A DNA stretch of 64,000 nt. It comes from Pedobacter sp. MC2016-24 (GTDB lineage Bacteria > Bacteroidota > Bacteroidia > Sphingobacteriales > Sphingobacteriaceae). The notes under the pieces are model-generated. The model saw only the letters and a list, made by a program, of their open reading frames with translations. It was not told the DNA's origin and did no database searches. The stretch is taken from positions 248,001 to 312,000 of the forward strand of contig NZ_JADFBX010000006.1 of the NCBI RefSeq assembly GCF_015223055.1, written 5' to 3'. Position numbers and translations under genes: made by a program. Below, piece after piece: positions 51,019-60,000 of the stretch (position 1 is the first letter of the stretch; each line of letters starts with the position of its first letter).

Positions 51019-51070
51019 TATATTTGCAAAAGCCCTGGCGACACGGATTGTGGCTTAGACAGGGCTTTTG
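51019..51070 (+). promoter_or_regulatory. cobT promoter element and leader hairpin
   Basis: TATATTTG at 51019-51026 fits the -7 consensus. An 11-bp perfect stem (51027-51037 with 51060-51070) follows at once and encloses a smaller bulged stem (GC-CAC with GTG-GC around 51038-51054). The 3' arm ends three bases before the cobT ATG. It may be the ppk2 terminator, a cobT control hairpin, or both. It does not show the cobalamin riboswitch consensus. Confidence 0.5.
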
Positions 51071-51073
51071 TAA

Positions 51074-52084
51074 ATGATGCTGAAAGAAGAAATTCAAAAG
51101 AAAATAGATTTTAAAACGAAACCACAAGGTGCTTTAGGCATACTGGAGGAATTGGCTTTACAGATTTGCCTGGTTCAGGATACTTTATCGCCGGTATTGA
51201 ATAAACCGGAAATATTGGTCTTTGCTGCCGATCATGGTGCTGCATCGGCCGGTATTAGCGCTTATCCGGCAGCTGTTACTGCCCAGATGGTGCTCAATTT
51301 CCTATCCGGGGGGGCTGCAATTAATGTATTCTGTAAGCAACATGGCATTTCTTTGCGTGTGGTTGATGCCGGGGTGAACTATGATTTTCCAGAAAGCGAT
51401 AGGCTTATTGACGCAAAAGTTGCAAAAGGAACCCAAAATTACCTGGTTGCAGAAGCCATCTCGGCTGCGGAGTTGTCGCAGTGTTTTAACCGTGCAGAAC
51501 ATATCGTTGATGCTGTTTATCAGGGTGGCTGTAACATCATTGGCTTCGGAGAGATGGGAATTGGCAATACCTCTTCTGCCAGTTTGCTCATGAGTTACCT
51601 GTGTGAGCTTCCGCTGGAAGAGTGTGTTGGCCGGGGAACCGGTCTTAACGACGAACAATTGGCTCATAAAATGACCTTGTTAAAGTCAGCCCAGGAACAC
51701 CATGGCGAACCTTCGGGCCTGATGCAGGCCCTGCAGTTTTATGGTGGTTTTGAGATTGCCCAGATCTGTGCTGCGATGTTGAAAGCCTATGAAAACAACA
51801 TGCTGATTATGGTTGATGGCTTCATTGCCAGTGTTGCTTTTTTGTGCGCCCATCGTTTAAATCCTAAGGTTATTGACAATGCTATCTTTTGTCACGAAAG
51901 CAATGAAAAGGGACATCAACTCTTGTTGAAGCACCTGGACGTAAAACCCATTCTTGGTCTGGGAATGCGACTTGGGGAAGGTACCGGCTGCGCTTTAGCC
52001 TATCCGCTAATTCACAGCGCTGTTCTTTTCATGAATGAAATGGCTAGTTTCGACAGCGCGGGCGTATCTAATAAAACGGCTTGA
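51074..52084 (+). CDS. cobT: Nicotinate-nucleotide:dimethylbenzimidazole phosphoribosyltransferase
   Basis: Transfers phosphoribose from nicotinate mononucleotide to the lower ligand base to make alpha-ribazole phosphate (EC 2.4.2.21), part of cobalamin nucleotide-loop assembly. The 336-residue protein has the family motifs KPQGALGILEELA, VFAADHGAASAGISAYP, GFGEMGIGNTSSASLL and GLGMRLGEGTGCALA, the last with the catalytic glutamate region. Its stop overlaps the cobS start (TGATG). Confidence 0.96.
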   Translation: MMLKEEIQKKIDFKTKPQGALGILEELALQICLVQDTLSPVLNKPEILVFAADHGAASAGISAYPAAVTAQMVLNFLSGGAAINVFCKQHGISLRVVDAGVNYDFPESDRLIDAKVAKGTQNYLVAEAISAAELSQCFNRAEHIVDAVYQGGCNIIGFGEMGIGNTSSASLLMSYLCELPLEECVGRGTGLNDEQLAHKMTLLKSAQEHHGEPSGLMQALQFYGGFEIAQICAAMLKAYENNMLIMVDGFIASVAFLCAHRLNPKVIDNAIFCHESNEKGHQLLLKHLDVKPILGLGMRLGEGTGCALAYPLIHSAVLFMNEMASFDSAGVSNKTA

Positions 52085-52854
52085 TGAAATACGAAATCAA
52101 AATATTCTTTACAGCAATGATGTTTTATACCCGCATTCCATGTCCCTCATGGGTTGACCATTCTGAGGAGTACCTGAACAAGGCAACACGTTATTTTCCT
52201 TTGATTGGATGGATTGCCGGTGGATTATCTGCTTTAATCTTATATGGACTTCATTTTGTTTTTCCTGCTTCGGTATGTGTGGTGGTTGCACTGGCAGCTG
52301 GTGTACTTTTAACTGGGGCCTTTCATGAAGATGGCTTTGCCGACGTTTGTGACGGTTTTGGAGGTGGCTGGACTTCATCACGTATTCTGGAAATCATGAA
52401 AGACAGCCGCGTAGGCGCTTATGGGGTAATTGGGGTGATCTTATTGTTTGCCTTGAAAATTTTTGCATCCATTGCATTGATGGAGCTCGATCTATGGTTT
52501 TGCATCAAATCTATTGTATTGGCGCATGTGCTGAGCAGGTTTATCCCTGTAACCATCATATATACACATGAGTACGCGCGTGAAGACGCAAGTAGTAAGG
52601 TTAAGCCGATTGCCAAGAAGCTTTCCGTTAAAGATTTTATCATCAGTGCCATCTGGCTGATTCCTGTTTTTTTATGGTTCAACAACTGGCTCATGCTGTT
52701 GGTGTTTATTCCTGCTTATCTGACAAAGCTTTATCTGGCTTCTTATTTTAAAAAATGGATTGGTGGGTATACTGGAGATTGTTTGGGGGCCACACAACAA
52801 ATCGTTTACGTCATTACCATTTTATTTGCCTTGGGTATATGGAAATATATTTAA
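52084..52854 (+). CDS. cobS: Adenosylcobinamide-GDP ribazoletransferase (cobalamin synthase)
   Basis: Integral membrane enzyme joining adenosylcobinamide-GDP and alpha-ribazole (or its phosphate) to make cobalamin (EC 2.7.8.26). The 256-residue protein shows the signature ALLTGAFHEDGFADVCDGFGGG (quoted FHEDGFADVCDGFGGG), the acidic metal site typical of the family, then RILEIMKDSRVGAYG, and about six or seven hydrophobic segments. The ATG at 52084 shares its first base with the cobT stop; the end overlaps cobC by 16 nt. Confidence 0.95.
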   Translation: MKYEIKIFFTAMMFYTRIPCPSWVDHSEEYLNKATRYFPLIGWIAGGLSALILYGLHFVFPASVCVVVALAAGVLLTGAFHEDGFADVCDGFGGGWTSSRILEIMKDSRVGAYGVIGVILLFALKIFASIALMELDLWFCIKSIVLAHVLSRFIPVTIIYTHEYAREDASSKVKPIAKKLSVKDFIISAIWLIPVFLWFNNWLMLLVFIPAYLTKLYLASYFKKWIGGYTGDCLGATQQIVYVITILFALGIWKYI

Positions 52855-53402
52855 TCAGACATACCAGCCCTTGTATTGAAAAGGGACTTTGTTACGGACA
52901 ATCGGATATCCCATTAAATACAGATCTTTTTGAGGCGGAATATGAAGCAGTCAGAGCAAAATTGCCGCTGGATATTCAGCATTTTTACAGCAGCCCCTTA
53001 ATCAGGTGCGCAACGTTGGGGAGCAAATTTACCGGTGCTGTTTCTTTTGATGAGCGGTTGAAGGAGCTTGATTTTGGCGACTGGGAGCTGCAGCCCTGGT
53101 CCGGAATTGATGCAAATGAACTTACACTCTGGATGTCGGATTTTGTGAATCAACCAGCTTTAAACGGGGAAAGCTATATCCAGTTGCACCAGCGTACAGA
53201 AAGCTTTATTACTGACCTTTTAAACCAGGATTACATTCGGGTTGGCCTGGTTACCCATGCCGGAAATATCCGTAGTTTTATCAGCTGGGTGCTGGGTTTG
53301 CCATTGTCAAATTCTTTCCGGATTGCTTTAAGTTATGGTGTCGTCGTTAAAATTGTATTGAATAAGGACACGCAATTGAATCAGCTTTTGAGCATCATTT
53401 AG
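52839..53402 (+). CDS. cobC: Alpha-ribazole phosphatase, histidine phosphatase family
   Basis: A 187-residue phosphoglycerate-mutase-like phosphatase. The catalytic histidine lies in YLIRHTSPCIEKGLCYGQSD, the form typical of CobC proteins, and the second histidine in LVTHAGNIR. It removes the 5' phosphate of alpha-ribazole phosphate or adenosylcobalamin 5'-phosphate. The ATG at 52839 is inside the end of cobS, so translation is likely coupled. The cobU gene (cobinamide kinase/guanylyltransferase) is not adjacent. The 3' end overlaps a convergent gene by 8 nt. Confidence 0.88.
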   Translation: MEIYLIRHTSPCIEKGLCYGQSDIPLNTDLFEAEYEAVRAKLPLDIQHFYSSPLIRCATLGSKFTGAVSFDERLKELDFGDWELQPWSGIDANELTLWMSDFVNQPALNGESYIQLHQRTESFITDLLNQDYIRVGLVTHAGNIRSFISWVLGLPLSNSFRIALSYGVVVKIVLNKDTQLNQLLSII

Positions 53403-54603
53403 CTTGCTGTGCTTTTTCATAAGCATAGATCATCCGACCCAGATTTTTCATGAAGGGAAAACACACAGTATCATACTCGTACTTGCCATCATTGTAAATG
53501 CCATCTTCATTGGATTGTACTACAGCACTGAGAAAAAACTCGATCTTGTTCTTTTCGTCTTTGAAATAAGCATTGTCAATGATGTATCCATATGAATCGC
53601 CATATTTATTGAATATTTTTAGATCGGGGTTGAGTTTAACTTCCTTTTCTCTGCCATAATATAACATTTTTGCGTAAGTGGGCCAAAACTCCTTCGGATT
53701 GTAAGCCGGATAGTCGCTCTGGCCGGGCAACATATGCATATAAGTATAAATCAATTCGTAATCCGATGGTGTCAGGTTGAAGCGTTCAACGGCGGGAAAT
53801 GCATTGGGGTACATCAATCTTTTCATCATCGACTGTTGGTTTTTCAGGCCGAAAGCATTTTTATTGGATAAGTCAAATGGTTTATTGACCAATTTTTCCG
53901 TACTGTCGATATATCCGGCACCCATGGTAGTGCCTTTCAAGGGGAGGGGATATTCTTTTGGGTCATATTGAGCTTCTTGTGTATAAATAAGCTGCGTTCC
54001 ATTATAAAACCGAACCGGATTGGTGTGTTTTGCCGGTTCTCCAGAATCGCCTATGGCCAGTCGGTTAAGAATGCGGCTGTCGTTAAAACCATATTTCTGA
54101 AGTTTTTGATTGATTTCGGCACGTCCAATGAATTCATAAAGCCTGTTGAAGGCATCATTATCGCTGGTCAGCAGAATTTTTTTAATATAATGGGCGATAG
54201 AAGGTAGGCCGTTTTTTGCGGTACTGTCCCGTTCAACTTTGGTTTGGCCGGCATAAGCGCTATCGGTAATCATGGTGCTTTCGGCATTAAGTCCCTGAAT
54301 TTTCAATTGATTGATTTTTTCCAATGCAAAAATTACGGCTGCAAGTTTTACAGTGCTGGCGGGATAAAAATATTGCTGTGGATCCAGATGATAGCTATAG
54401 GTCCTGAAAAGAGGGGGCAGGTTTTTGTTATGGATAACCTGGGTATAAAGAATTTGTACCTGGTTGTTTTTGGGGTGGTTTAAAATTCCATTAAACTGAT
54501 CCGGATGCTGACGCATGAGCTTTTCAATAAGTGTCGTATCCGTAGTCTGGGCCATGCTATTGATGCTGAGTATCATGGATAAGAGGAAGGTAATTTTTTT
54601 CAT
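53395..54603 (-). CDS. Class A beta-lactamase-like serine hydrolase, exported
   Basis: A 402-residue periplasmic protein with a signal peptide (MILSINSMAQ, cleavage near residue 19). The active-site motif is PASTVKLAAV (Ser83, Lys86), the second element LLTSDNDAFN (Ser147, Asn149). The third motif, KTG in class A enzymes, is not obvious; NKYGDSYG is the best candidate. The protein is longer than class A beta-lactamases (about 290) by an insertion region after residue 190. It may be a peptidase or an unspecific hydrolase rather than a drug-resistance enzyme. It lies between the cob genes and the B12 operon but on the other strand. Confidence 0.82.
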   Translation of the reverse strand: MKKITFLLSMILSINSMAQTTDTTLIEKLMRQHPDQFNGILNHPKNNQVQILYTQVIHNKNLPPLFRTYSYHLDPQQYFYPASTVKLAAVIFALEKINQLKIQGLNAESTMITDSAYAGQTKVERDSTAKNGLPSIAHYIKKILLTSDNDAFNRLYEFIGRAEINQKLQKYGFNDSRILNRLAIGDSGEPAKHTNPVRFYNGTQLIYTQEAQYDPKEYPLPLKGTTMGAGYIDSTEKLVNKPFDLSNKNAFGLKNQQSMMKRLMYPNAFPAVERFNLTPSDYELIYTYMHMLPGQSDYPAYNPKEFWPTYAKMLYYGREKEVKLNPDLKIFNKYGDSYGYIIDNAYFKDEKNKIEFFLSAVVQSNEDGIYNDGKYEYDTVCFPFMKNLGRMIYAYEKAQQAK

Positions 54604-54671
54604 AATCTAACCTGCTAAGGGTTAACTGGCACAGCAGGTTTCAGGTAAATATAGACATTTGAATTTTATTG

Positions 54672-54703
54672 TTTGTCGTTCGCTGGATATTTGAGTACCT
54701 TTG
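54672..54703 (+). promoter_or_regulatory. Promoter of the B12 riboswitch operon
   Basis: TTTG at 54672-54675 and TACCTTTG at 54696-54703 are spaced by 20 bp, an exact match to the Bacteroidota consensus. The transcript should start near 54710, at the beginning of the riboswitch. Confidence 0.7.
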
Positions 54704-54710
54704 CAGCGCT

Positions 54711-54905
54711 TTTGGTTTTCGGTGTGTAACCGAAATTAAAAGGGAATACGGTGTGATTCCGTAACTGTCCCGCAGCTGTAAGCTCTATTGAAGTTTTGAA
54801 CACCAAAGTCCACTGTTCGGTTTTACCGAAATGGGAAGGACGTTCAGGAACAGAGTAAGTCAGAAGACCTGCCAATGTGCATTTAATACACGGCTTTCGA
54901 GGAAA
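54711..54905 (+). ncRNA. Cobalamin (adenosylcobalamin) riboswitch
   Basis: Conserved blocks occur in order: AAAAGGGAATACGGTG (54738-54753), AACTGTCCCGCAGCTGTAAGC (54763-54783 region, cited as two parts ACTGTCCCGCAGC and TGTAAGC), the kissing-loop region with CCACTG followed by a TTCGGTTTTACCGAA hairpin, ATGGGAAGGACG, and the B12 box AGTCAGAAGACCTGCC at 54858-54873. The surrounding gap 54604-55015 (412 bp) thus holds promoter, aptamer and expression platform, with further small hairpins near 54945-54970. High cobalamin should lower expression of the uptake operon downstream. Confidence 0.96.
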
Positions 54906-55015
54906 AAAGCTTAGGTATAAACAAGTTAGCAGATTTTGGCTTGCGCCAGGATGCATTCATTGCATTTGGCAGTTTCTATCCTTTTTCCTATAGCCGTTTA
55001 AACTAAACGGACAAA

Positions 55016-57034
55016 ATGAGATATTTATTGCATGCGAAATTATTTGCAGTTGTGTGCCTGACCAGCCTCAGCAATTCCATTTTTGCACAAAAAATAGATA
55101 CAGTAAAAGTACATCGTTTAAAAGAAGTTTCTGTTCTCGGCGATAGTCTGATCAGGGAGATCATACCTGTTCAAACCTTATCAGGTAAAGCGCTTAAAAA
55201 TTTGAGCGCTTATTCTGTCGCCGATGCCATCCGCTATTTTTCTGGCCTACAAATCAAAGATTATGGTGGGGTTGGTGGTTTAAAGACTGTGAATGTCAGG
55301 AGTCTGGGCAGTCAGCATGTTGGGGTTTTTTACGATGGCGTGCAATTGGGCAATGCCCAGAACGGTGTGGTTGATCTGGGTCGTTTTTCTATGGATAACA
55401 TGGTTGCGATTTCACTGTACAATGGACAGAAAAGTGCCATTTTTCAATCTGCCAAGGATTTCGCCTCAGCCAGTTCGATTTACCTCGTATCCCGTACACC
55501 CGAATTTTCAGGATCAAAACAGAGCCGTGTGATGATTGGCATGAAGGCTGGCTCTTTTGACGTCGTCAATCCTTCTGTTTTATGGGAGCAAAAGTTAAAT
55601 GACAAATTGAGTAGTTCCTTCAATGCGGAATATATGAACACCAGTGGTAAGTACAAATTCCGTACTGCAAAAACAGGTGGTTACGATACCACGGAGGTAC
55701 GTCAGAACGGCGATGTGTATACCCTGCGTCTGGAAGGGGGCTTGTTTGGTCAGGTTAAAGACGGAGATTGGAAAACTAAGGTGTATTTTTACAACTCCGA
55801 GCGTGGATATCCCGGGGCTGCAGTCAAGGGGCTGCCTGGTAAATTTACGCACCAGGACCGTCAGTGGGACAGTAATTTTTTCATGCAATCTGCTTTCAAA
55901 AAGAAGTATACCGATTTTTATAGCCTGCAGCTGAAAGCAAAGTATGCTTATGACTACCTGCATTACCTGTCCGATCCGAGATTAGACGAGAGTACCATGT
56001 ACATCAACAATACCTTTAAGCAACAAGAAGCTTATGTATCGGCTGCAAATCTATTTTCTATATTACCTTTCTGGACAGTTAATGTTGCTACAGATTTTTC
56101 GTGGAATAGTTTAGATGCGGACCTGTTTGGCTTTGTTTATCCTGTACGCTATTCCGCATTTGGGGCCTTGGCCAGCGCTTTAGATTTTGACCGTTTGAAA
56201 ATACAAGGAGCATTACTCGGTACATTTGTACACGAAACGACCAGCATTCCCAGTGCGGCAGCAGGAAACAAACAAAAAATCACACCTTCTTTAATCGCAT
56301 TTTATCAACCTTTCGAAACACGGGATTTCAGTTTAAGGGCATTTTACAAAAGCAGCTTTCGCCTGCCTACTTTTAATGATTTGTACTATACCTATATCGG
56401 GAATATTTATCTGAAACCTGAGTTTTCCAGGCAGTATAATCTTGGAGCCAGTTATTTGCATGAATTTAAGGGCTTGAAGCTGAAGACTGTTGGTTTGCAG
56501 GTAGATGCTTACTTTAATCAGGTTGACAATAAAATCATTGCGGCGCCAGGACGTGGACAGTATCGGTGGTCTATGATAAATCGGGGTTATGTGGAAATCA
56601 GGGGAATAGATGTTAAGCTCCAGTCGGACTGGCAGTTGTCTTCTGATGTGCTGATCAATGCCCGCGCTGTGTATACTTATCAGAAAGCGCAGGATCTAAC
56701 CGATCGTACAAGTCCTTATTATGGAGCCCAGCTGGATTATATCCCATGGAACAGTGCTTCGCTGATTCTTAACCCGAGTTATAAAAGTTGGAATTTGAAT
56801 TACAGTTTTATCTATACTGGCGGGCGGTATGAAGCCCCTGCTCAGATCCCTGAAAACTATGCCGATCGTTGGTATACTCACGATCTGGGTATTTCAAAGA
56901 CTTTTTTATACAGAAGAAAGGAAGTCAGGCTGGCAGCAGAAGTTAACAATCTGCTCAATCAACAATATGAAGTCGTTCAAAACTACCCAATGCCTGGCAC
57001 CAATTTTAAATTTACGATGAATGTTACACTTTAA
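55016..57034 (+). CDS. btuB: BtuB-like TonB-dependent corrinoid receptor
   Basis: A 672-residue outer-membrane transporter with a signal peptide (ending SNSIFAQ, near residue 25). The plug domain starts LKEVSVLGDSLIREIIPVQT, its TonB box lying in that region, and includes IRYFSGLQIKDYGGVGGLKTVNVRSLGSQHVGVFYDGVQLG. In smaller parts: YFSGLQIKDYGG and VNVRSLGSQHVGVFYDG. The barrel ends in NFKFTMNVTL. It is smaller than SusC-type proteins and of BtuB size. Its position directly behind a cobalamin riboswitch supports B12 or cobinamide as cargo. Confidence 0.92.
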   Translation: MRYLLHAKLFAVVCLTSLSNSIFAQKIDTVKVHRLKEVSVLGDSLIREIIPVQTLSGKALKNLSAYSVADAIRYFSGLQIKDYGGVGGLKTVNVRSLGSQHVGVFYDGVQLGNAQNGVVDLGRFSMDNMVAISLYNGQKSAIFQSAKDFASASSIYLVSRTPEFSGSKQSRVMIGMKAGSFDVVNPSVLWEQKLNDKLSSSFNAEYMNTSGKYKFRTAKTGGYDTTEVRQNGDVYTLRLEGGLFGQVKDGDWKTKVYFYNSERGYPGAAVKGLPGKFTHQDRQWDSNFFMQSAFKKKYTDFYSLQLKAKYAYDYLHYLSDPRLDESTMYINNTFKQQEAYVSAANLFSILPFWTVNVATDFSWNSLDADLFGFVYPVRYSAFGALASALDFDRLKIQGALLGTFVHETTSIPSAAAGNKQKITPSLIAFYQPFETRDFSLRAFYKSSFRLPTFNDLYYTYIGNIYLKPEFSRQYNLGASYLHEFKGLKLKTVGLQVDAYFNQVDNKIIAAPGRGQYRWSMINRGYVEIRGIDVKLQSDWQLSSDVLINARAVYTYQKAQDLTDRTSPYYGAQLDYIPWNSASLILNPSYKSWNLNYSFIYTGGRYEAPAQIPENYADRWYTHDLGISKTFLYRRKEVRLAAEVNNLLNQQYEVVQNYPMPGTNFKFTMNVTL

Positions 57035-57071
57035 TCGATCCCATATTGATGACTCAAATACCATATCTATT

Positions 57072-58238
57072 ATGAAAACGCATATGAAACTCAGTTTAAA
57101 ACCACTTTTAACCCTATTGGTCTGTGCAATAAGTTTTTCTGCCTGCCGGAAAACCGAAACGCCGATCATTGACCCCACAGTAACGCCCGTGGCGCCCGGT
57201 GAAAAAGGCCCGGTAAAAGGATTTTTCTTATTAAATGAAGCCAATATGGGTAGTAATAAAGCCTCGCTTGATTACTATGATGCTGAATCCGGTAAGTATT
57301 TTAAAAACATTTTTCCATCACGTAACCCCAACGTAGTCAAAGAACTTGGAGATGTGGGCAACGATATTAAAATTTATGGAAACAAGCTGTATGCTGTAAT
57401 CAATGTGTCAAACCTGGTGATGGTGATGGATGTCAATACAGCCAAGCAAATTGGAACCATATCCATCCCCAACTGCCGTTACATCACCTTTGATAAAGGA
57501 AATGCTTACGTGAGTTCTTATGCAGGCCCGGTTAAAATTGATCCAAATGCACGCTTAGGCTATATCGCAAAAATAGATACAGCTTCATTGGCTGTTAAAG
57601 ATACTTGTGTAGTGGGCTATCAGCCGGAAGAAATGGTGATCAGGGACAATAAGCTTTATGTAGCCAATTCTGGTGGCTATCGTGTTCCAAATTACGACAA
57701 TACGGTATCTGTTATAGATTTGAATACTTTTAAAGAGACCAAGAAAATAACCGTTGGTATCAATCTGCATCGTTTAAGACTGGATAGCGACAACAACATT
57801 TACGTAAGTTCAAGGGGAGACTATAAAACGGTCGCATCAAATCTATATATACTCAATCCAGCCGATAAGATAACGAATGTGTTGAATATTGCCGCAAGTA
57901 ACATGACCATTAGCGGCGATTCATTGTATGTTTACAGTACAGAATGGAGCCACATTACCAATACGAATACCATCACTTACGCGATTGTCAATACCAAAAC
58001 CAAGGCTGTGGTATCCAGAAGCTTTATCAAAGATGGCACCGATAAAAAAATAACAATACCATACGGCATTGCCATACATCCCGAAACCAAGGAGATTTTT
58101 GTAACCGATGCACGGGATTATGTAACTCCGGGCAGGTTATACTGCTTTACTCCGGATGGTATACTGAAATGGGACGTCGAAACTGGTGACATCCCGGCAC
58201 ACATCGTGTTTACGCGCAAAAGATTGAGTGGCATCTAG
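57072..58238 (+). CDS. BtuG-like beta-propeller surface lipoprotein
   Basis: A 388-residue lipoprotein (lipobox SFSAC near residue 20) made of repeated YncE/DUF5074-like blades, e.g. VGNDIKIYGNKLYAVINVSN, GYQPEEMVIRDNKLYVANSGG and TVSVIDLNTFKETKKITVG. In Bacteroides thetaiotaomicron BtuG, a seven-bladed surface propeller encoded beside btuB, binds B12 very tightly and forms a lid on the receptor. Same fold, size and gene neighbourhood here suggest a BtuG counterpart. The frame is open from 57021 inside btuB, but the ATG at 57072 gives the lipoprotein signal. Confidence 0.8.
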   Translation: MKTHMKLSLKPLLTLLVCAISFSACRKTETPIIDPTVTPVAPGEKGPVKGFFLLNEANMGSNKASLDYYDAESGKYFKNIFPSRNPNVVKELGDVGNDIKIYGNKLYAVINVSNLVMVMDVNTAKQIGTISIPNCRYITFDKGNAYVSSYAGPVKIDPNARLGYIAKIDTASLAVKDTCVVGYQPEEMVIRDNKLYVANSGGYRVPNYDNTVSVIDLNTFKETKKITVGINLHRLRLDSDNNIYVSSRGDYKTVASNLYILNPADKITNVLNIAASNMTISGDSLYVYSTEWSHITNTNTITYAIVNTKTKAVVSRSFIKDGTDKKITIPYGIAIHPETKEIFVTDARDYVTPGRLYCFTPDGILKWDVETGDIPAHIVFTRKRLSGI

Positions 58239-58268
58239 TACATTTCTGATAAAAACAAAAACATATTA

Positions 58269-59972
58269 ATGAAAACAAACAAACCAAACTTGAAAGTACA
58301 GGGAATAGCCAGACTATTTATTCTGGCCTGCTTTATTGCACAGGCGCTTTCTTGTTCCAAGGACAAAACTACTCCGGAACAGGCTGGTCCGACGCTGGAA
58401 TTTACTGCCGAAAATGGCGAATACAAAGTTAAAATGGGTAAAGAAATTGCATTGGAGGCTAAGGTAACTGATGCTACAGATCCGATTTACTCCTGGAAAT
58501 TGAATGGAAAGATCATCTCAACCGGACTTACCTGCAATTTTACAGGTGATAAACTGGGCGAATATTTTGTGACTTTTAGGGTTGATGCTAAAAATGGTTC
58601 GGTGGAAAAACAGGTTAAAGTAACTGTATTGAGCAAACTCCCGCCAGAGATTACCATGACCTCAAGCATCATCGCTTACTCAGGATTGAATACCAAAATG
58701 GTGGCTAACGTTTTATATGCAGAGGAAGCTAGCTATACCTGGCGCTTAAACGGTGTGGTAATCAGTAATGAAAACAGCTGTAATTTAAATCTGACCAGCC
58801 TGGGTGCACAGCAGCTGACCTTAAAGGTCGTGAATGCGGATGGGGAAGACCTGAAGGTATTTTCTGTAGTGGTATTGCCGGCGCCTTCGGCAGAGTTGTT
58901 TTTTGACGACGGACGTTTCCGTTTGAGTGGAGACCAGAGCACCAAACGCTTGAGCATTCCATTAGGTAAGACCCTGGTGCTTGCGCCGGTAATCTCCAAT
59001 ATCAGTGGAACACCTACTTTTGAGTGGACCGTAGATGGAGCTGTACAAAGTTCTACGACAGAATTTTTAAATTTCAAGCCTACAGCACTTGGCAATTATT
59101 TAATTACCGTAACTGCAAAGGGAACTTCGGCTGTTGCAAAAGTAACGGTTGCCTGCGTACCTGCTGAAGGCACGTATTTCCGTGCTGCTGTAACAGGAAG
59201 TAAGGCGATTGTAACCAATGTTTTTGAGTTTATCCCGGCACCAGGTCAGTTCACCAATTTTCAGGAAGGATCAACCATGGAGCAGGCGCGTGTGAGTGTG
59301 CAGAATGCTGTCAATACCGGGACTACAGCCTATGTGGCTGGTTTAGGCGCTTTTGGTGGTTATTTCATCAGCGGATTTGACCATAGTGTAACTGATGTGG
59401 CTGGAAAGGCAGACATCAGCATCAGTGGGAACGCCTTTGAAACCTGGTCTGAGCCAGGCATTGTATGGGTCATGCAGGATGAGAACGGTAACGGATTACC
59501 GGACGATACCTGGTATGAGCTTAAAGGTAGTGAGACCGGTAAAGCAGAAACGAAACAACGTTATGCCATTACGTATTACAAACCTTCTACCGGAAATACC
59601 GATGTATTATGGTCTGATAATATGGGTAAAACGGGATCTGTAGATTACAATACTTATCATACCCAGAAGTTTTATTTCCCGATGTTCATTACCGGTAATT
59701 CTTTGACCCTGACTGGAACCTGTCTGAAAACTACATTCCTGGTAGGTGGTATTGATGTCAATCCCGGATTCCCGTGGGGTTATGTTGATAATTTTGGAGA
59801 TGGCTCTAAGCTGAATTTTTGGATAGAAGACGCGATTAAAGCGGATGGAACACCTGCAAATTTAAAATACATTGACTTTGTAAAGGTGCATACCGGACAG
59901 TTGGGTAAGGGTGTGGCCATAGGTGAGGTATCCACTGAAGCCGGCGCAGCCATTGATTTAAACTTAAAATAG
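58269..59972 (+). CDS. PKD-like multi-domain surface lipoprotein in the B12 operon
   Basis: A 567-residue lipoprotein (ACFIAQALSC lipobox near residue 29). Three Ig/PKD-like beta-sandwiches follow (about 45-120, 125-205, 215-300), each with a W-x-L/V-x-G strand such as YSWKLNGKII, YTWRLNGVVI and FEWTVDGAVQ. The C-terminal 260 residues are a different domain, with SGFDHSV, ISISGNAFETWSEPGIVWV and DENGNGLPDDTWYELKGSE, which resembles a domain of Bacteroides cell-surface proteins in B12 loci. Its activity is unknown; a calcium-binding-like DENGNGLPDD loop is visible. It is 30 bp after the BtuG-like gene. Confidence 0.82.
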   Translation: MKTNKPNLKVQGIARLFILACFIAQALSCSKDKTTPEQAGPTLEFTAENGEYKVKMGKEIALEAKVTDATDPIYSWKLNGKIISTGLTCNFTGDKLGEYFVTFRVDAKNGSVEKQVKVTVLSKLPPEITMTSSIIAYSGLNTKMVANVLYAEEASYTWRLNGVVISNENSCNLNLTSLGAQQLTLKVVNADGEDLKVFSVVVLPAPSAELFFDDGRFRLSGDQSTKRLSIPLGKTLVLAPVISNISGTPTFEWTVDGAVQSSTTEFLNFKPTALGNYLITVTAKGTSAVAKVTVACVPAEGTYFRAAVTGSKAIVTNVFEFIPAPGQFTNFQEGSTMEQARVSVQNAVNTGTTAYVAGLGAFGGYFISGFDHSVTDVAGKADISISGNAFETWSEPGIVWVMQDENGNGLPDDTWYELKGSETGKAETKQRYAITYYKPSTGNTDVLWSDNMGKTGSVDYNTYHTQKFYFPMFITGNSLTLTGTCLKTTFLVGGIDVNPGFPWGYVDNFGDGSKLNFWIEDAIKADGTPANLKYIDFVKVHTGQLGKGVAIGEVSTEAGAAIDLNLK

Positions 59973-60000
59973 CCTTTAAAACATATAGACCACTGTTCGA

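Noticed and set aside
51027..51070. Second cobalamin riboswitch before cobT
   Set aside because: The element is only about 44 nt and lacks the B12 box and the conserved core blocks seen at 54738-54873.
53395..54603. Beta-lactam resistance gene
   Set aside because: Length and the uncertain third motif do not support a true beta-lactamase; only the serine hydrolase fold is claimed.
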